Below, piece after piece: positions 39,823 to 49,287 of a stretch of 64,000 nt of DNA (positions are counted from its first letter, which is position 1; each line of letters starts with the position of its first letter). The position numbers were made by a program, and so were the translations under genes. The stretch covers positions 1 through 64,000 of the forward strand of contig NZ_QQAY01000011.1 of the NCBI RefSeq assembly GCF_003350505.1, in the 5' to 3' direction. The notes below the pieces were generated by a model. That model had not been told where the DNA came from, made no database searches, and saw only the letters and a list, made by a program, of their open reading frames with translations. Source of the DNA: Falsibacillus pallidus. GTDB taxonomy: Bacteria > Bacillota > Bacilli > Bacillales > DSM-25281.

Positions 39823-41147
39823 GATATGAAACCATTAAATCAATATTGCTAACGGTCCTTGTCATTACGAGCATTGTCCTTACATGGAATCTCTGGACTT
39901 ATCAACCGGAGCTTGAGGTGGCAAATCCGGATAACCTATTCCGTGAAGTCACGATCAGCGACAAGAAAGAAACTTCCAGTTTGATTAAGCCTTCCAAGAT
40001 CTTTTTCCACCAAAATGATGCCCATTATGGGACTTTCAATGGTGTTGAAGTGAGTCGGGTTGTCGAAGAAATGAAGAAATGGACATTTTATGATTTTCGC
40101 AACATCACCAGCTCTGTTACGAGGGCGGAACTGCTTGATATTCAGCATTCAAACGGCAAGGTTCAGATCCTTTTTCCAGATGAGGTGCCCATTACCCTTT
40201 ATAAAGGCGCTCTGAAGTTTGAAGAGGCGAAAATTCCTTCTGTCACTTTCAATGAAATCGTTATTAATTTGAGCAATATTCAAAAGGAATCAGTGGTTTA
40301 TTTTATCAGCAATGAGCCTAACAGCTACAAGGTGTATGAATGCAATATCCGAGCGAATTACTTAACGAATTTCCAAAACACGTTTGCCCACGCGGCACCG
40401 GATAAATATACTTCTTATTTCCCATATGATATCAATGATCATCAAACGATTTACTTGCCGAAGACACGGATTGATCTAACGATGCTTCGATACTACATGA
40501 CTGAAATTGATGTGAATAAATTTAAAAATGCCTTGTTCAGCGATCCGAGCGATGTCCGGAAGTCGCAGCTGGCCAATCTTGAGGAATTTACGGATGGGTC
40601 GAGCTTGATGAGGGTGAATAAACTAACGAACTATTTTTCTTATATCAATCCCGCAGAAGAAAGCAATCTGACAGACAGCCCTCATGAATTAATACAGAAG
40701 AGCATTGATTTTATCAATGGACATGCAGGATGGACGGATCAATACCATTATTTCAGCCTGAATTCTGATACAAGCATGGTTTCTTTCCTTCTTTATAAGA
40801 ATGGATTGCCGGTGTTTAATGATGATGGCATGTCTGAGATTACCGAATATTGGGGTAAGGACGAAATCTATAAATATATGCGTCCGTATTTCACCTTGGA
40901 TGTTTCATTGCCTTGGGCGCTGAAGGTGACACTTCCAAATGGATATGAGGTACTGGATTATCTCGAGAATCATCCTGATATCAAACCGAAGCTGCTTCAA
41001 GATTTCACAATCGGCTACAAACTATCAAGGGATCCGCAGAATCCGCAGACGGTCGTCTTAGAACCATCCTGGTATTACATGGACAGCGGCAGCTGGATTC
41101 GCTTATCAATTAATGATGCAGGAGGAACGAGCGGTGGATTGGAATAA
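39819..41147 (+). CDS. yycH: WalK regulatory protein YycH
   Basis: YycH is a membrane-anchored extracytoplasmic protein that modulates WalK together with YycI. The 442-residue product has an N-terminal membrane anchor (SILLTVLVITSIVLTWNLW) and a large outside domain with YycH features such as the YFSYINPAEES and ELIQKSIDFINGHAGW segments. ATG at 39819 overlaps the walK stop; an upstream TTG is not needed. Confidence 0.93.
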   Translation: MRYETIKSILLTVLVITSIVLTWNLWTYQPELEVANPDNLFREVTISDKKETSSLIKPSKIFFHQNDAHYGTFNGVEVSRVVEEMKKWTFYDFRNITSSVTRAELLDIQHSNGKVQILFPDEVPITLYKGALKFEEAKIPSVTFNEIVINLSNIQKESVVYFISNEPNSYKVYECNIRANYLTNFQNTFAHAAPDKYTSYFPYDINDHQTIYLPKTRIDLTMLRYYMTEIDVNKFKNALFSDPSDVRKSQLANLEEFTDGSSLMRVNKLTNYFSYINPAEESNLTDSPHELIQKSIDFINGHAGWTDQYHYFSLNSDTSMVSFLLYKNGLPVFNDDGMSEITEYWGKDEIYKYMRPYFTLDVSLPWALKVTLPNGYEVLDYLENHPDIKPKLLQDFTIGYKLSRDPQNPQTVVLEPSWYYMDSGSWIRLSINDAGGTSGGLE

Positions 41148-41928
41148 AACGAAAACGATCTTCATCATAGTCTTTTTGATCCTCGACGTGTTCCTTCTGT
41201 CTCAATTGGTGAAGAAAAACACAACGAGCCAGTATCTCCCGAAGAAGGATGCTTCCATTGAGGAGCAGCTGAAGGAAGCTGGCATCACCTATGAATCGCT
41301 GCCACAGGATAAGGAGAAAGAAAAACATTACCTGTTGAGTGTGAAGACGAAGAAGTTTTCCAAAGAGGAACTCGATGAGCTTGAAGGACAGGATGCCATA
41401 ATCGTCAATGATACTAAAATCTCTTCTACATTGGATGAACCTTATAAATTAGGCACGGACTTTGACCCTGAAGTCCTTGATACATTTGTTAAGGACAACA
41501 TCATTGGGGGAGAAAAATATCAGTTTTGGCGTTATAATAAAGAGAGTAAAAAAATAACGTATGCGCAGAAGTTTAAAGATAAGGTGATTTTCGAGAACGT
41601 GAATGGAGAACTGACCTTTTATCTGAACGACAAGAATGAAGTAGTTTCCTATGAACAGACTATGCTTGATTCTATCGATGAATACAATAAAGAACAGATT
41701 ATTTCATCCATTCAAGCCGTCGGGACTTTATTCAATAGAGGGATGCTGCGGCTCGACAGCAACATCACGAATGTGGAGCTTGGGTATTATACACTCGTTC
41801 AGACCCCGGAATCGCAAGTATTGACGCCTACTTGGCATGTGGTCGTCAATCAGGGGGATAAAAAGGACAACCTATTTGTCAACGCCTTTGAAGGTTCAGT
41901 CATCACGATAAATAAAAAATTGGAGTGA
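41134..41928 (+). CDS. yycI: WalK regulatory protein YycI
   Basis: YycI pairs with YycH through their membrane helices to control WalK. The 264-residue protein starts VDWNKTKTIFIIVFLILDVF, a single anchor, followed by an extracytoplasmic domain with the family's YWRYNK-like FWRYNKESKKITYAQ stretch. GTG at 41134 has AGGAGG eight bases upstream and gives the family N-terminus. It overlaps yycH by 14 bases. Confidence 0.93.
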   Translation: MDWNKTKTIFIIVFLILDVFLLSQLVKKNTTSQYLPKKDASIEEQLKEAGITYESLPQDKEKEKHYLLSVKTKKFSKEELDELEGQDAIIVNDTKISSTLDEPYKLGTDFDPEVLDTFVKDNIIGGEKYQFWRYNKESKKITYAQKFKDKVIFENVNGELTFYLNDKNEVVSYEQTMLDSIDEYNKEQIISSIQAVGTLFNRGMLRLDSNITNVELGYYTLVQTPESQVLTPTWHVVVNQGDKKDNLFVNAFEGSVITINKKLE

Positions 41929-41934
41929 ACGGGT

Positions 41935-42729
41935 ATGTCATTGCATTTTAGTGTACTGGCCAGCGGCAGTACGGGAAATGCGGTTTTCGTTGAAGCTGAT
42001 GGACAGTCATTCCTAGTGGATGCCGGCTTGAGCGGAAAGCAAATGGAAGGATTATTTCAACAGATCGGAAAAAGTGTTTCGGATTTAAGCGGAATCCTGG
42101 TGACACATGAACATAGCGACCATATTAAAGGCATCGGCGTTTTAGCGAGGAAGTATAAACTGCCGGTCTATGCCAATCAAAAAACTTGGCATGCGATGGA
42201 CAGGCTGATCGGCGAAGTTGCGGTGGATCAGAAGTTCACATTTGATATGGAAACGGTCAAGACATTCGGCTCCCTGGATATTGAATCCTTCGGTGTTTCC
42301 CACGATGCCGTTGAGCCTATGTTCTATACGTTCCATCACGGGGATAAGAAGCTCGTGGTCATCACGGATACCGGCTATGTCAGCGACCGGATGAAGGGAA
42401 CCATCGAGAACGCCGACTATTATGTATTTGAAAGCAACCACGATGTGCAGATGCTCCGGATGGGAAGATACCCTTGGAATATCAAGCGCAGGATCTTGAG
42501 CGATGTCGGCCATGTATCAAATGAAGATGCTGCCATTGCTATGGGAGAAGTGGCTGGCGATCGGACAAAAGGCTTCTATTTGGCCCATTTGAGTACGGAC
42601 AACAATATGAAGGATCTGGCGAGGATGAGCGTATCCCAGACTCTTCAAGATCGGGGAATCATCGTAGGTGAACAATTCGCGCTCTACGATACCGACCCGA
42701 AAATTCCGACCCCATTAGTCGCCATTTAA
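41935..42729 (+). CDS. walJ: Metallo-beta-lactamase fold protein WalJ (YycJ)
   Basis: The 264-residue protein has [12 protein letters not shown] (HxHxDH metal site) near residue 57 and [10 protein letters not shown] with a metal-binding Asp. The family acts as an exonuclease-like hydrolase and is tied to coordination of division and replication in streptococci. It closes the walRK-yycHI-walJ operon, seven bases after yycI. Confidence 0.95.
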   Translation: MSLHFSVLASGSTGNAVFVEADGQSFLVDAGLSGKQMEGLFQQIGKSVSDLSGILVTHEHSDHIKGIGVLARKYKLPVYANQKTWHAMDRLIGEVAVDQKFTFDMETVKTFGSLDIESFGVSHDAVEPMFYTFHHGDKKLVVITDTGYVSDRMKGTIENADYYVFESNHDVQMLRMGRYPWNIKRRILSDVGHVSNEDAAIAMGEVAGDRTKGFYLAHLSTDNNMKDLARMSVSQTLQDRGIIVGEQFALYDTDPKIPTPLVAI

Positions 42730-42758
42730 TGTTTAAAACATGTATATGAAGGATATAG

Positions 42759-42817
42759 AGGAATGAAGACACAGTTTGGTGTAATTAAACTTAACTGTAT
42801 TTTCATTCCTTTTTTAA
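42759..42817 (+). terminator. terminator after walJ
   Basis: AGGAATGAAGACACAGTT and AACTGTATTTTCATTCCT form a long stem with two mismatches, followed by six T residues. Confidence 0.8.
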
Positions 42818-42934
42818 TAGATTACGAGGCGATTTTTAAGAAATTTTAATAAAATTTTAATAGTCGCTGACTATAATGACATCATGAGAGACAAAATAAT
42901 ATGTAGCAATCATTGAAGAAAGGATGATTTATAC

Positions 42935-44149
42935 GTGGGATACTATGATCAAGATAGTTCGAATCGCTATAAAGAGCAAAAAGGAAATAAAGGAGGCATC
43001 TTTTTAGCGAGCCTCGTTGGGTTGGTCCTTGGTGCCATCCTAATCTTAGTGGCGCTTCCCAAGCTGGCCGATGTGGGTGTACTCCCTTATAGCGTCCAGC
43101 CGAATTCACAACTGAAGGAAACCGACCAGGCTTTCCACGGCCAGAAAGAGAATGTTTCCCTTGATGTCACAACCGATGTGACAAAAGCCGTTCAAAAAGC
43201 GAGCCCGGCAGTCGTCGGAATCACGAACATCCAGTCGACGGATTTCTGGTCTCAGCAGGAGCAGCCAGCAGGATCCGGTTCAGGGATTGTTTATAAAAAA
43301 GCTGGAGGCAAAGCATACATCGTGACGAACAACCATGTAGTCGAAGGAGCCGATCAGCTTGAAGTGACATTAACGGACGGCACGAAAGAAAAAGCAACAC
43401 TGAGGGGAACCGATCCTTGGACAGATCTTGCCGTCATCGAGATTGACGGAAGCAAAGTCGATACAGTTGCACAATTCGGCAATTCCGACGCTCTCAAACC
43501 AGGTGAGCCTGTCATTGCAATCGGGAATCCGCTTGGGCAGCAATTCTCGGGTTCAGTCACTCAAGGAATCGTCTCAGGCCTTGAAAGAACCATTCCAATG
43601 GACTTAAACAAGGATGGACAAGTAGATTGGCAAGCACAGGTCATCCAAACCGATGCAGCCATCAACCCTGGTAACTCAGGCGGGGCTTTGGTGAACATCT
43701 CCGGTCAAGTAGTCGGAATCAACTCCATGAAAATTGCTCAGGAAGCTGTCGAAGGAATCGGGTTGTCCATTCCGATTAACTACGCGAAGCCAATCATCAG
43801 CGACCTTGAGCAGTACGGAAAAATCAAGCGTCCTGCAATGGGAGTTCAGCTGCGCGATGTAACCGACATTCCAGCCTATCACCAGCAGGAAACATTGAAA
43901 TTGCCTAAAGATATCAATAACGGCGTGATGATCGCGAAAGTAATGCCAAATACACCGGCAGCACAAGCAGGATTGCAAGAGCTTGATGTCATCACCGAAC
44001 TCGATGGCAAACCGGTCAAAAACATCCTTGAACTTCGCAAATATCTCTATGATAAGAAAAAAGTCGGCGATCAAATGAAAGTCACTTACTACCGTGCCGG
44101 CAAGAAAAAAGAAACCACAATCAAGCTGACAGATGAATCTCAGATGTAA
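42935..44149 (+). CDS. htrC: HtrA-type serine protease with PDZ domain (YycK/HtrC)
   Basis: A membrane-anchored quality-control protease of 404 residues. After a short cytoplasmic N-terminus comes the anchor FLASLVGLVLGAILILVALP. The trypsin-like domain has its catalytic triad in TNNHVVEGA (His), DLAVIEID (Asp) and NPGNSGGALV (Ser), and a PDZ domain covers about residues 300-390 (VMPNTPAAQAGLQELDVI). Start is GTG at 42935 with AAAGGA upstream. It is downstream of walJ, as in B. subtilis. Confidence 0.94.
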   Translation: MGYYDQDSSNRYKEQKGNKGGIFLASLVGLVLGAILILVALPKLADVGVLPYSVQPNSQLKETDQAFHGQKENVSLDVTTDVTKAVQKASPAVVGITNIQSTDFWSQQEQPAGSGSGIVYKKAGGKAYIVTNNHVVEGADQLEVTLTDGTKEKATLRGTDPWTDLAVIEIDGSKVDTVAQFGNSDALKPGEPVIAIGNPLGQQFSGSVTQGIVSGLERTIPMDLNKDGQVDWQAQVIQTDAAINPGNSGGALVNISGQVVGINSMKIAQEAVEGIGLSIPINYAKPIISDLEQYGKIKRPAMGVQLRDVTDIPAYHQQETLKLPKDINNGVMIAKVMPNTPAAQAGLQELDVITELDGKPVKNILELRKYLYDKKKVGDQMKVTYYRAGKKKETTIKLTDESQM

Positions 44150-44163
44150 ACATGTGGATAACT

Positions 44164-44204
44164 AAGCAGGAAAAGGGCGAGCTCCCTTTCCTGCTTTTTC
44201 TTTT
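44164..44204 (+). terminator. terminator after htrC
   Basis: AAGCAGGAAAAGGG and CCCTTTCCTGCTT form a strong stem followed by TTTCTTTT. Confidence 0.85.
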
Positions 44205-44346
44205 AATGGTAGAATGACCTTGTGGATAATTAAACAGTTGATCAATGGATTAGAGCATACTATAACAGAGCAGATTTTCGACTGATGCAACGAAAGTCTC
44301 AGTATGCCAGAAAAATAAGATAAATGTGATAAGGACGGGATTAAAC

Positions 44347-44505
44347 ATGATATATTGCTGCAAAGAACACGTAGAATTAGCCTTGGATGTAATCGTGGAT
44401 GAATATGAAACAGCCCCTGTGATGAAGGTGCTTTCAGAGGAAGAGCAGTTATCCACAACCTGTGAATATTGCGAAAATAAACCTGTATATCTTGTGGCGA
44501 ACTAA
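44347..44505 (+). CDS. CxxH/CxxC family small protein
   Basis: A 52-residue protein starting MIYCCKEHVELALDVIVDEY and ending CEYCENKPVYLVAN. The CKEH and CEYC pairs form a likely zinc site, the signature of the CxxH/CxxC proteins found just upstream of rlmH in Bacillaceae. AAGGACGGG precedes ATG. Part of the coding sequence contains a DnaA box. Function unknown. Confidence 0.88.
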   Translation: MIYCCKEHVELALDVIVDEYETAPVMKVLSEEEQLSTTCEYCENKPVYLVAN

Positions 44506-44599
44506 TATTCGCCTACAAGATGTGGATGGGTTTTGTGGATATGTGGATAAAGTCTGTGGATATGTTGTTTGTAATATGTTTGTAAAGTGAGGATGAAGT

Positions 44600-45079
44600 G
44601 TGAATATCTCAATTGTCACAGTTGGAAAATTAAAAGAGAAGTACCTGAAGCAAGGAATCGAAGAATACGTCAAGCGGATGTCAGCCTATGCCAAACTCGA
44701 AATCATCGAAGTGCCTGATGAAAAGGCACCCGAAGAACTGAGCCAAGTCGAAATGGAACAGGTCAAGCAAAAAGAAGGTGAGCGGATCCTCGCCAAAATC
44801 AACCCCGATGCCCATGTCATCGCCCTCGCCATCCAAGGAAAAATGCAGTCCTCCGAAGGACTAGCAGACAACCTGGACAAGCTCGCCACCTACGGAAAAA
44901 GCAAAGTTGCCTTCATCATCGGCGGCTCATTAGGATTAAGTGATGAGGTAATGAAAAGGGCAAATGACACCCTGTCATTCTCGAAGATGACATTCCCTCA
45001 TCAGTTGATGCGGTTGATACTGGTGGAGCAGATTTATCGGGCGTTTAGGATAAATCGGGGGGAACCTTATCATAAATAG
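44600..45079 (+). CDS. rlmH: 23S rRNA pseudouridine-1915 N3-methyltransferase RlmH
   Basis: RlmH is a SPOUT methyltransferase acting on the assembled ribosome. The 159-residue protein has [13 protein letters not shown] (SAM knot) and the C-terminal [14 protein letters not shown]. It is complete. Its last 18 bases are the attachment site of the island downstream, as in staphylococci where SCC elements use the same 3' end. Start is GTG at 44600. Confidence 0.97.
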   Translation: MNISIVTVGKLKEKYLKQGIEEYVKRMSAYAKLEIIEVPDEKAPEELSQVEMEQVKQKEGERILAKINPDAHVIALAIQGKMQSSEGLADNLDKLATYGKSKVAFIIGGSLGLSDEVMKRANDTLSFSKMTFPHQLMRLILVEQIYRAFRINRGEPYHK

Positions 45080-46708
45080 GTAATGGTTTTCCTTAAAATT
45101 TAAACCCCGTAGAATAAAAGGGGTGTTCTGAGGATGGATATGTAGAGAAGGATCGCCTTGATCCTTCTCATTTTCAGGGAGGTGAGCAATAAAGGAAAAG
45201 TGGATATGTTTTAGTTCTTTTTTGCTTGCTTCTATTTTTATAATTGATGCTACAAGTAGCTGCCTGAACTCTAACGGAGAAAGTAACTCTTTCAGTTCCA
45301 GAAACTCTTTTAGTTGCAATTTAATCTGCTCCGGTGTTATTGGCTCTAAGATACGGATGTCTGTATATTGTTCTTTCTCCATGGAATCAAGGAGCTTATT
45401 GGTTTCCTCAATCTTACTGCGAAAATGAAACATTCTTTCTTTTGCTTCGTCGATGGTGTAGACACCTGTTTCAATAAGTTCTTGTATTTGTCGTTTTCTC
45501 GATTCATAATCATCTAATTGCTTTTTTAATACTATTACTTCGTTAGATTTGCTTGCAGAAGCAGGATGTTCTCTAATTTGTAGATTGATACGATCCGTAA
45601 TTTCCTTTATGATTTTGTCCGACATAAGTGCCTCTCTTAGCCTTTCAAATACTGCATTTTCAAGCCAATCTGCACAGATAGTGTTTGGATTACATACTGC
45701 TCTTCCTTTATTGTGGTACTCTCCGCATACATAGTAGCGTTTCCTTGTACCATCTTTTCTTTTAGCCCCATATAGTGAAGTCATATAGGATCCACATTTA
45801 GGACATTTTGCTAAGCTCGTTAAAGGGAATGAACCGCTATATTGCCGAGGAGTCCCTGTGGATTTCCTTTCTCTTAATTCCTTGGCTTTGTTCCAGATAG
45901 CTTCATCAATTATTGCTTCATGTAGCCCTTTAGCCAAAATATAATCAGGATTTGTTCCCTTTCTTCGTTGAGATTCCCAGTTTATTACCTGATTGTAGCG
46001 TGTGTAACCTTTATATATGGGATTATCAAGTATAATTGAAACCGTATTAACAGAAAATGACTTACCATTCTTTGTATGCTTACCAATTGTATTTAGATAA
46101 TGAGCAATTTTTTTTGTTCCCCAGCCATCATTTACAAATTTGTCAAAAATAATATTAACAATTTCTGCCTCCTCTGTATTTACGACTAATTTTTTATCCT
46201 TGCTATCATATCCTAACACTCTGCCACCGTTAAATTTTCCTTCTCTTGCACGCCTACTCATTCCGAATTGAACATTCTCAGCTAAATCTTCTCTTTGATA
46301 CTGAGCGACGGATGCTAAAATGTTGAATTGTAAATTTCCATGAGGTGTTCCATATTCACCTTCTTTGATGCTAATAAAACGTACTTTTGCCTTGTGTATT
46401 TCATCAACTAATTTAAGTGAGTCAGACAAGTTGCGGGAAAGTCTACTAACCTTATAGGTAATAATTGTTGAAAGCAATCCATGCTTTACATCCTTCATCA
46501 TTCGTTGTAATTCGTATCGGCTCTTTGTACTTTTTGCACTTTTTCCTTCATCAACATAATATCTAAGTACAACGTCATCACCAAAGAGTTTTTTGGCAAA
46601 TTGTGTATCTTCATCTTTTTGGGCATCTAATGAAAAACCTTCCTGAACTTGTTTTTCTGTGGAAACCCTTATATAAATTCCAACTACCTTTTGTGTTTGT
46701 TGTGTCAT
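44975..46708 (-). CDS. Large serine recombinase of the island
   Basis: A 577-residue site-specific recombinase. The catalytic domain starts [19 protein letters not shown] (Ser in the YxRVS motif) and includes [12 protein letters not shown]; a recombinase domain and a zinc ribbon (CPKCGSYM, later VCGEY and AVC) and a coiled coil follow. It should insert and excise cassette 1 at the rlmH attachment site. The frame crosses the left attachment site and takes its last 34 codons from the antisense strand of rlmH. In the excised circle it would instead read MIRLPTLI and stop, giving about 553 residues. AAGGAGAG precedes ATG at 46708. Confidence 0.92.
   Translation of the reverse strand: MTQQTQKVVGIYIRVSTEKQVQEGFSLDAQKDEDTQFAKKLFGDDVVLRYYVDEGKSAKSTKSRYELQRMMKDVKHGLLSTIITYKVSRLSRNLSDSLKLVDEIHKAKVRFISIKEGEYGTPHGNLQFNILASVAQYQREDLAENVQFGMSRRAREGKFNGGRVLGYDSKDKKLVVNTEEAEIVNIIFDKFVNDGWGTKKIAHYLNTIGKHTKNGKSFSVNTVSIILDNPIYKGYTRYNQVINWESQRRKGTNPDYILAKGLHEAIIDEAIWNKAKELRERKSTGTPRQYSGSFPLTSLAKCPKCGSYMTSLYGAKRKDGTRKRYYVCGEYHNKGRAVCNPNTICADWLENAVFERLREALMSDKIIKEITDRINLQIREHPASASKSNEVIVLKKQLDDYESRKRQIQELIETGVYTIDEAKERMFHFRSKIEETNKLLDSMEKEQYTDIRILEPITPEQIKLQLKEFLELKELLSPLEFRQLLVASIIKIEASKKELKHIHFSFIAHLPENEKDQGDPSLHIHPQNTPFILRGLNFKENHYLFMIRFPPIYPKRPINLLHQYQPHQLMRECHLRE
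45062..45079 (+). repeat. attachment site 1 (rlmH 3' end)
   Basis: GAACCTTATCATAAATAG, the last codons of rlmH (E-P-Y-H-K-stop). Related direct repeats occur at 60476, 61455 and 62125. It is the left boundary of the island. Confidence 0.8.
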
Positions 46709-46710
46709 AT

Positions 46711-46884
46711 TTATGCACTCTCCTTTTGAATTTTATGGCTTGTGTTTAGTTTGATTGCTTTCAATAGATACGTAGAAATAATATCCAGGTTATCCATAGA
46801 GTTATCAATTAATGATGTGTTTAAGGATTCACCGATAGTCTTTTCTTCGGTATTGGTGTGATTGTTATTGGGGTTGTTTTTCAT
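46711..46884 (-). CDS. small protein upstream of the recombinase
   Basis: A 57-residue frame, Asn-rich at the start (MKNNPNNNHTNTEEKTIGES), with a perfect AAGGAGG seven bases before its ATG. It ends two bases before the recombinase start, so it is almost certainly translated as the first gene of that operon. No family is recognised; a recombinase accessory or leader role is possible. Confidence 0.6.
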   Translation of the reverse strand: MKNNPNNNHTNTEEKTIGESLNTSLIDNSMDNLDIISTYLLKAIKLNTSHKIQKESA

Positions 46885-47097
46885 GAGGAGTCCTCCTTGT
46901 AATAATTGGGGTTAAATTGTGGGGTAATGCTTCTCCTATAGAATAATCAAATTGGTAAAGATATGTCTATAGTTTAGTGGTTCTATAGGAACGTTTGTTC
47001 CCTTTTTTGTTAAACATAGAAACAAATTAGATGGATAGGAAGTATAGCGTTGTGGGAAAAAGTGAGTTTTCTATGCTACTAATCTATTAATCACAAA

Positions 47098-48039
47098 TTA
47101 GAAAAAATCATTTAAAGTTAACTGTTCATAATATTGATTTTGGCTATTCATGTGAATTGGAGGTAGATCGAGGAATAAAAAAAGGGTATCCTTGCGGGAA
47201 GAATATATATCTTCAAACGGAACTCTTAATGAATTAATAACCTTTTTTAACGCCTTTTGTTTGGAGGGTTCTATTCCCTTGAAATAGTCGTAGTCTGCCT
47301 GCACTTTATATAGCTTCCTTTTATCCCACTTGTTTAAAGGAAGGTTTTCAATGTCGGTTATAAAGATGAATTTGCTGAGTTTATTCTCAATCCAACCGTG
47401 ATCGATTTGATTTAAGTAGTTAAACTCATTCAATTTTGGGAACAATCTTATTTCGAAACGTAAAGGATATTCATGCTCAACTCCTGAACCATAATCCTCC
47501 TCCTTTTTATTCCTATCATAACAGCAGGCTTTTGATTCTGTTCTTGTTTTCAAAGTACCAACATATTCGGAGTTCCAATCCTTATCATTTTTACTTATTT
47601 GCAATAATTTAACATTCCCATGATGTTTCATTATTAATCGGTTGGAGAAAGTTGAAAAGGGAGTACCATCAGAGAAATCAAAGGCAAGGTCTAATCGCTT
47701 AATTTGCCAGGTGTTAAATTTAAGAATCTCTTTAACTGAATGGGGAATATAGGTGATTGAAGTGTTTTTTTCAATTATTATCATTGTATTGTAGTTGTTC
47801 CAAGCAAGGAGATTTCGAGGGGAGTATTTTATAACTATATTATTAATGCGTATGCTGTAGTGGAAATAACGGTCTTGATACCATTCCCTTTTCAGTAAGA
47901 TAAAGTGGTCAAATAGTTCTTCTTGTTGTTCTTCAGTGAGTTTTCCAACAAGTATAAATGTATCAATACATAGTTTTACTTTATATAAAGGGCAAGACTC
48001 TTCTTTTTTGTATTTAACTTTAGATTTCAATTTTGTCAT
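47098..48039 (-). CDS. Rep_trans-like replication initiation protein
   Basis: The 313-residue protein has the pattern of Rep_trans/rolling-circle initiators: a central WQIKRLDLAFDFSDG strand, a candidate nicking Tyr in SKACCYDRNKKEED, and EYPLRFEIRLFPKLNEF. Such proteins nick a double-strand origin and start rolling-circle replication in plasmids and some integrative elements. AAGGAG precedes the ATG. The assignment is by motif pattern only. A replicative step after excision would be the expected role. Confidence 0.65.
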   Translation of the reverse strand: MTKLKSKVKYKKEESCPLYKVKLCIDTFILVGKLTEEQQEELFDHFILLKREWYQDRYFHYSIRINNIVIKYSPRNLLAWNNYNTMIIIEKNTSITYIPHSVKEILKFNTWQIKRLDLAFDFSDGTPFSTFSNRLIMKHHGNVKLLQISKNDKDWNSEYVGTLKTRTESKACCYDRNKKEEDYGSGVEHEYPLRFEIRLFPKLNEFNYLNQIDHGWIENKLSKFIFITDIENLPLNKWDKRKLYKVQADYDYFKGIEPSKQKALKKVINSLRVPFEDIYSSRKDTLFLFLDLPPIHMNSQNQYYEQLTLNDFF

Positions 48040-48510
48040 TTACAACAACTCCTTCGCGAAATTTAATGGCAATTAGTCCAGCAGTATCAAGGCTTCAATA
48101 CAACTTTTCGTTCAAATTATACCTAACATTACTATAAGAGACGACAGCTTTTCAGTTCTATACGGCCTTATAAAAAACAAAACCTACAAATGGGGTTAGC
48201 AAGTAATTGCTTCATAAATAAATTCATAATCAAAAAATGTATACATTGGTGTTTCATGAAATGTTTACATAAGTAATTTAATTTTTAACTTGATAGGGTT
48301 ATTTATTTTCAAAAAAATTAACTGCAGCTGATTTTTTGTCGTTCACTAATGAATTTTTCTTAATCTTCAATGGTTAATCTTGCAAATGTTTGTTTGTCGA
48401 TGCTTTTTCCTCACTTTTCTTCGTGCATATTGGAAAATCTTCATTTTGCAAGAAAATCATTCTCATATTTATTTTTGCTTTAATAATCTTTTCTTGTCTT
48501 AAAAATTGAA
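48040..48510. other. AT-rich non-coding gap beside the Rep gene
   Basis: No gene is visible. Short inverted repeats such as TTTCATGAAA near 48255 are present. If the element replicates by rolling circle, this region or the Rep coding sequence would be the place to look for its nick site; I do not identify one. Confidence 0.4.
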
Positions 48511-48546
48511 AAAGAGTAGATAGGTTCCAACCTGTTCTACTCTTTT
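48511..48546 (-). terminator. terminator of the replication-relaxation operon
   Basis: AAAGAGTAGA pairs with TCTACTCTTT and a T-rich stretch follows on the minus strand, three bases after the stop codon of the next gene. Confidence 0.75.
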
Positions 48547-48549
48547 AAA

Positions 48550-49287
48550 TCATAGCAAAGGCTCTGTATTGTCAAAGTAATACAATAAGTCATAACACTT
48601 CCCCCCAATTTTCAATCGGCTCTGATTGAGGCTAACAAGGGTGGTAACTGGTGTTTCTTGAAGCACTTTGAAAAGTGTTTTCTTACGAGCGTTTGTATAG
48701 GAAAGAAATCGAATATAAATTTTTTGACCGTGAAATCTTTCATCACTTAAAAATGATTCAATAAGCTCCGCATATTGCTTAGCAGTTTTTCTAACAAGGT
48801 CAATAAATAGGATTTGAACTGCTCCTGACGGCAAAATTGCCACTATGATATCTTTTGGGTCAAAACCCTTATTAATTTCGCAAACATTCCTTCTGAACTC
48901 TATTGTTCTATGCTCAATAGAGAACTGCTCAATTAAAAGAGAGCGAATGATTGTCCGATTTGAAGGAGAAGGGAGGTCTGATAGATTTTTTTCTTTCAAA
49001 CAAACCCTTGCTTTTCGCTTTAAATAAAGGATTTTGTGCCTGTTACCGATGTTTTCTTGACCTATCCAGTTACTTTTTATCAGCTTTTTAAGAATTGTCT
49101 TGGATTGGCTCTCAGTTCTGCCAAAGTACCTTTCCATGAAGTTAAAGAAATTGCTTTGAGAAAGATAGCCGTTAAAATGGTTGGAAATAAATTCGAGATA
49201 AGGCTTGAATTCGAGGAGAAAATCTAAATGGTCGTGTGGGTTTATCGAGGGGAGATCAGTTCGAACTTCAATGATGATCTTAGACAC
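48550..49287 (-). CDS. hypothetical protein, partner of replication-relaxation protein
   Basis: A 245-residue protein I cannot assign. It starts (GTG at 49287) VSKIIIEVRTDLPSINPHD and has a middle region resembling a winged helix (ESQSKTILKKLIKSNWIG). The C-terminal half alternates strands and helices. Its start overlaps the stop of the upstream gene by eight bases, so the two are translationally coupled and probably act together. Confidence 0.6.
   Translation of the reverse strand: MSKIIIEVRTDLPSINPHDHLDFLLEFKPYLEFISNHFNGYLSQSNFFNFMERYFGRTESQSKTILKKLIKSNWIGQENIGNRHKILYLKRKARVCLKEKNLSDLPSPSNRTIIRSLLIEQFSIEHRTIEFRRNVCEINKGFDPKDIIVAILPSGAVQILFIDLVRKTAKQYAELIESFLSDERFHGQKIYIRFLSYTNARKKTLFKVLQETPVTTLVSLNQSRLKIGGKCYDLLYYFDNTEPLL

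Larger units (their letters stand above)
44153..44563. other. DnaA-box cluster upstream of rlmH
   Basis: Perfect TGTGGATAA boxes lie at 44153, 44221 and 44542 and TTATCCACA at 44449. Near-consensus boxes TGTGGATGG (44521), TGTGGATAT (44534) and TGTGGATAT (44555) make four same-direction sites within 43 bases. A cluster at yydA (rlmH) is one of the few DnaA-box clusters outside oriC described in B. subtilis, where these repress over-initiation. Confidence 0.8.
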
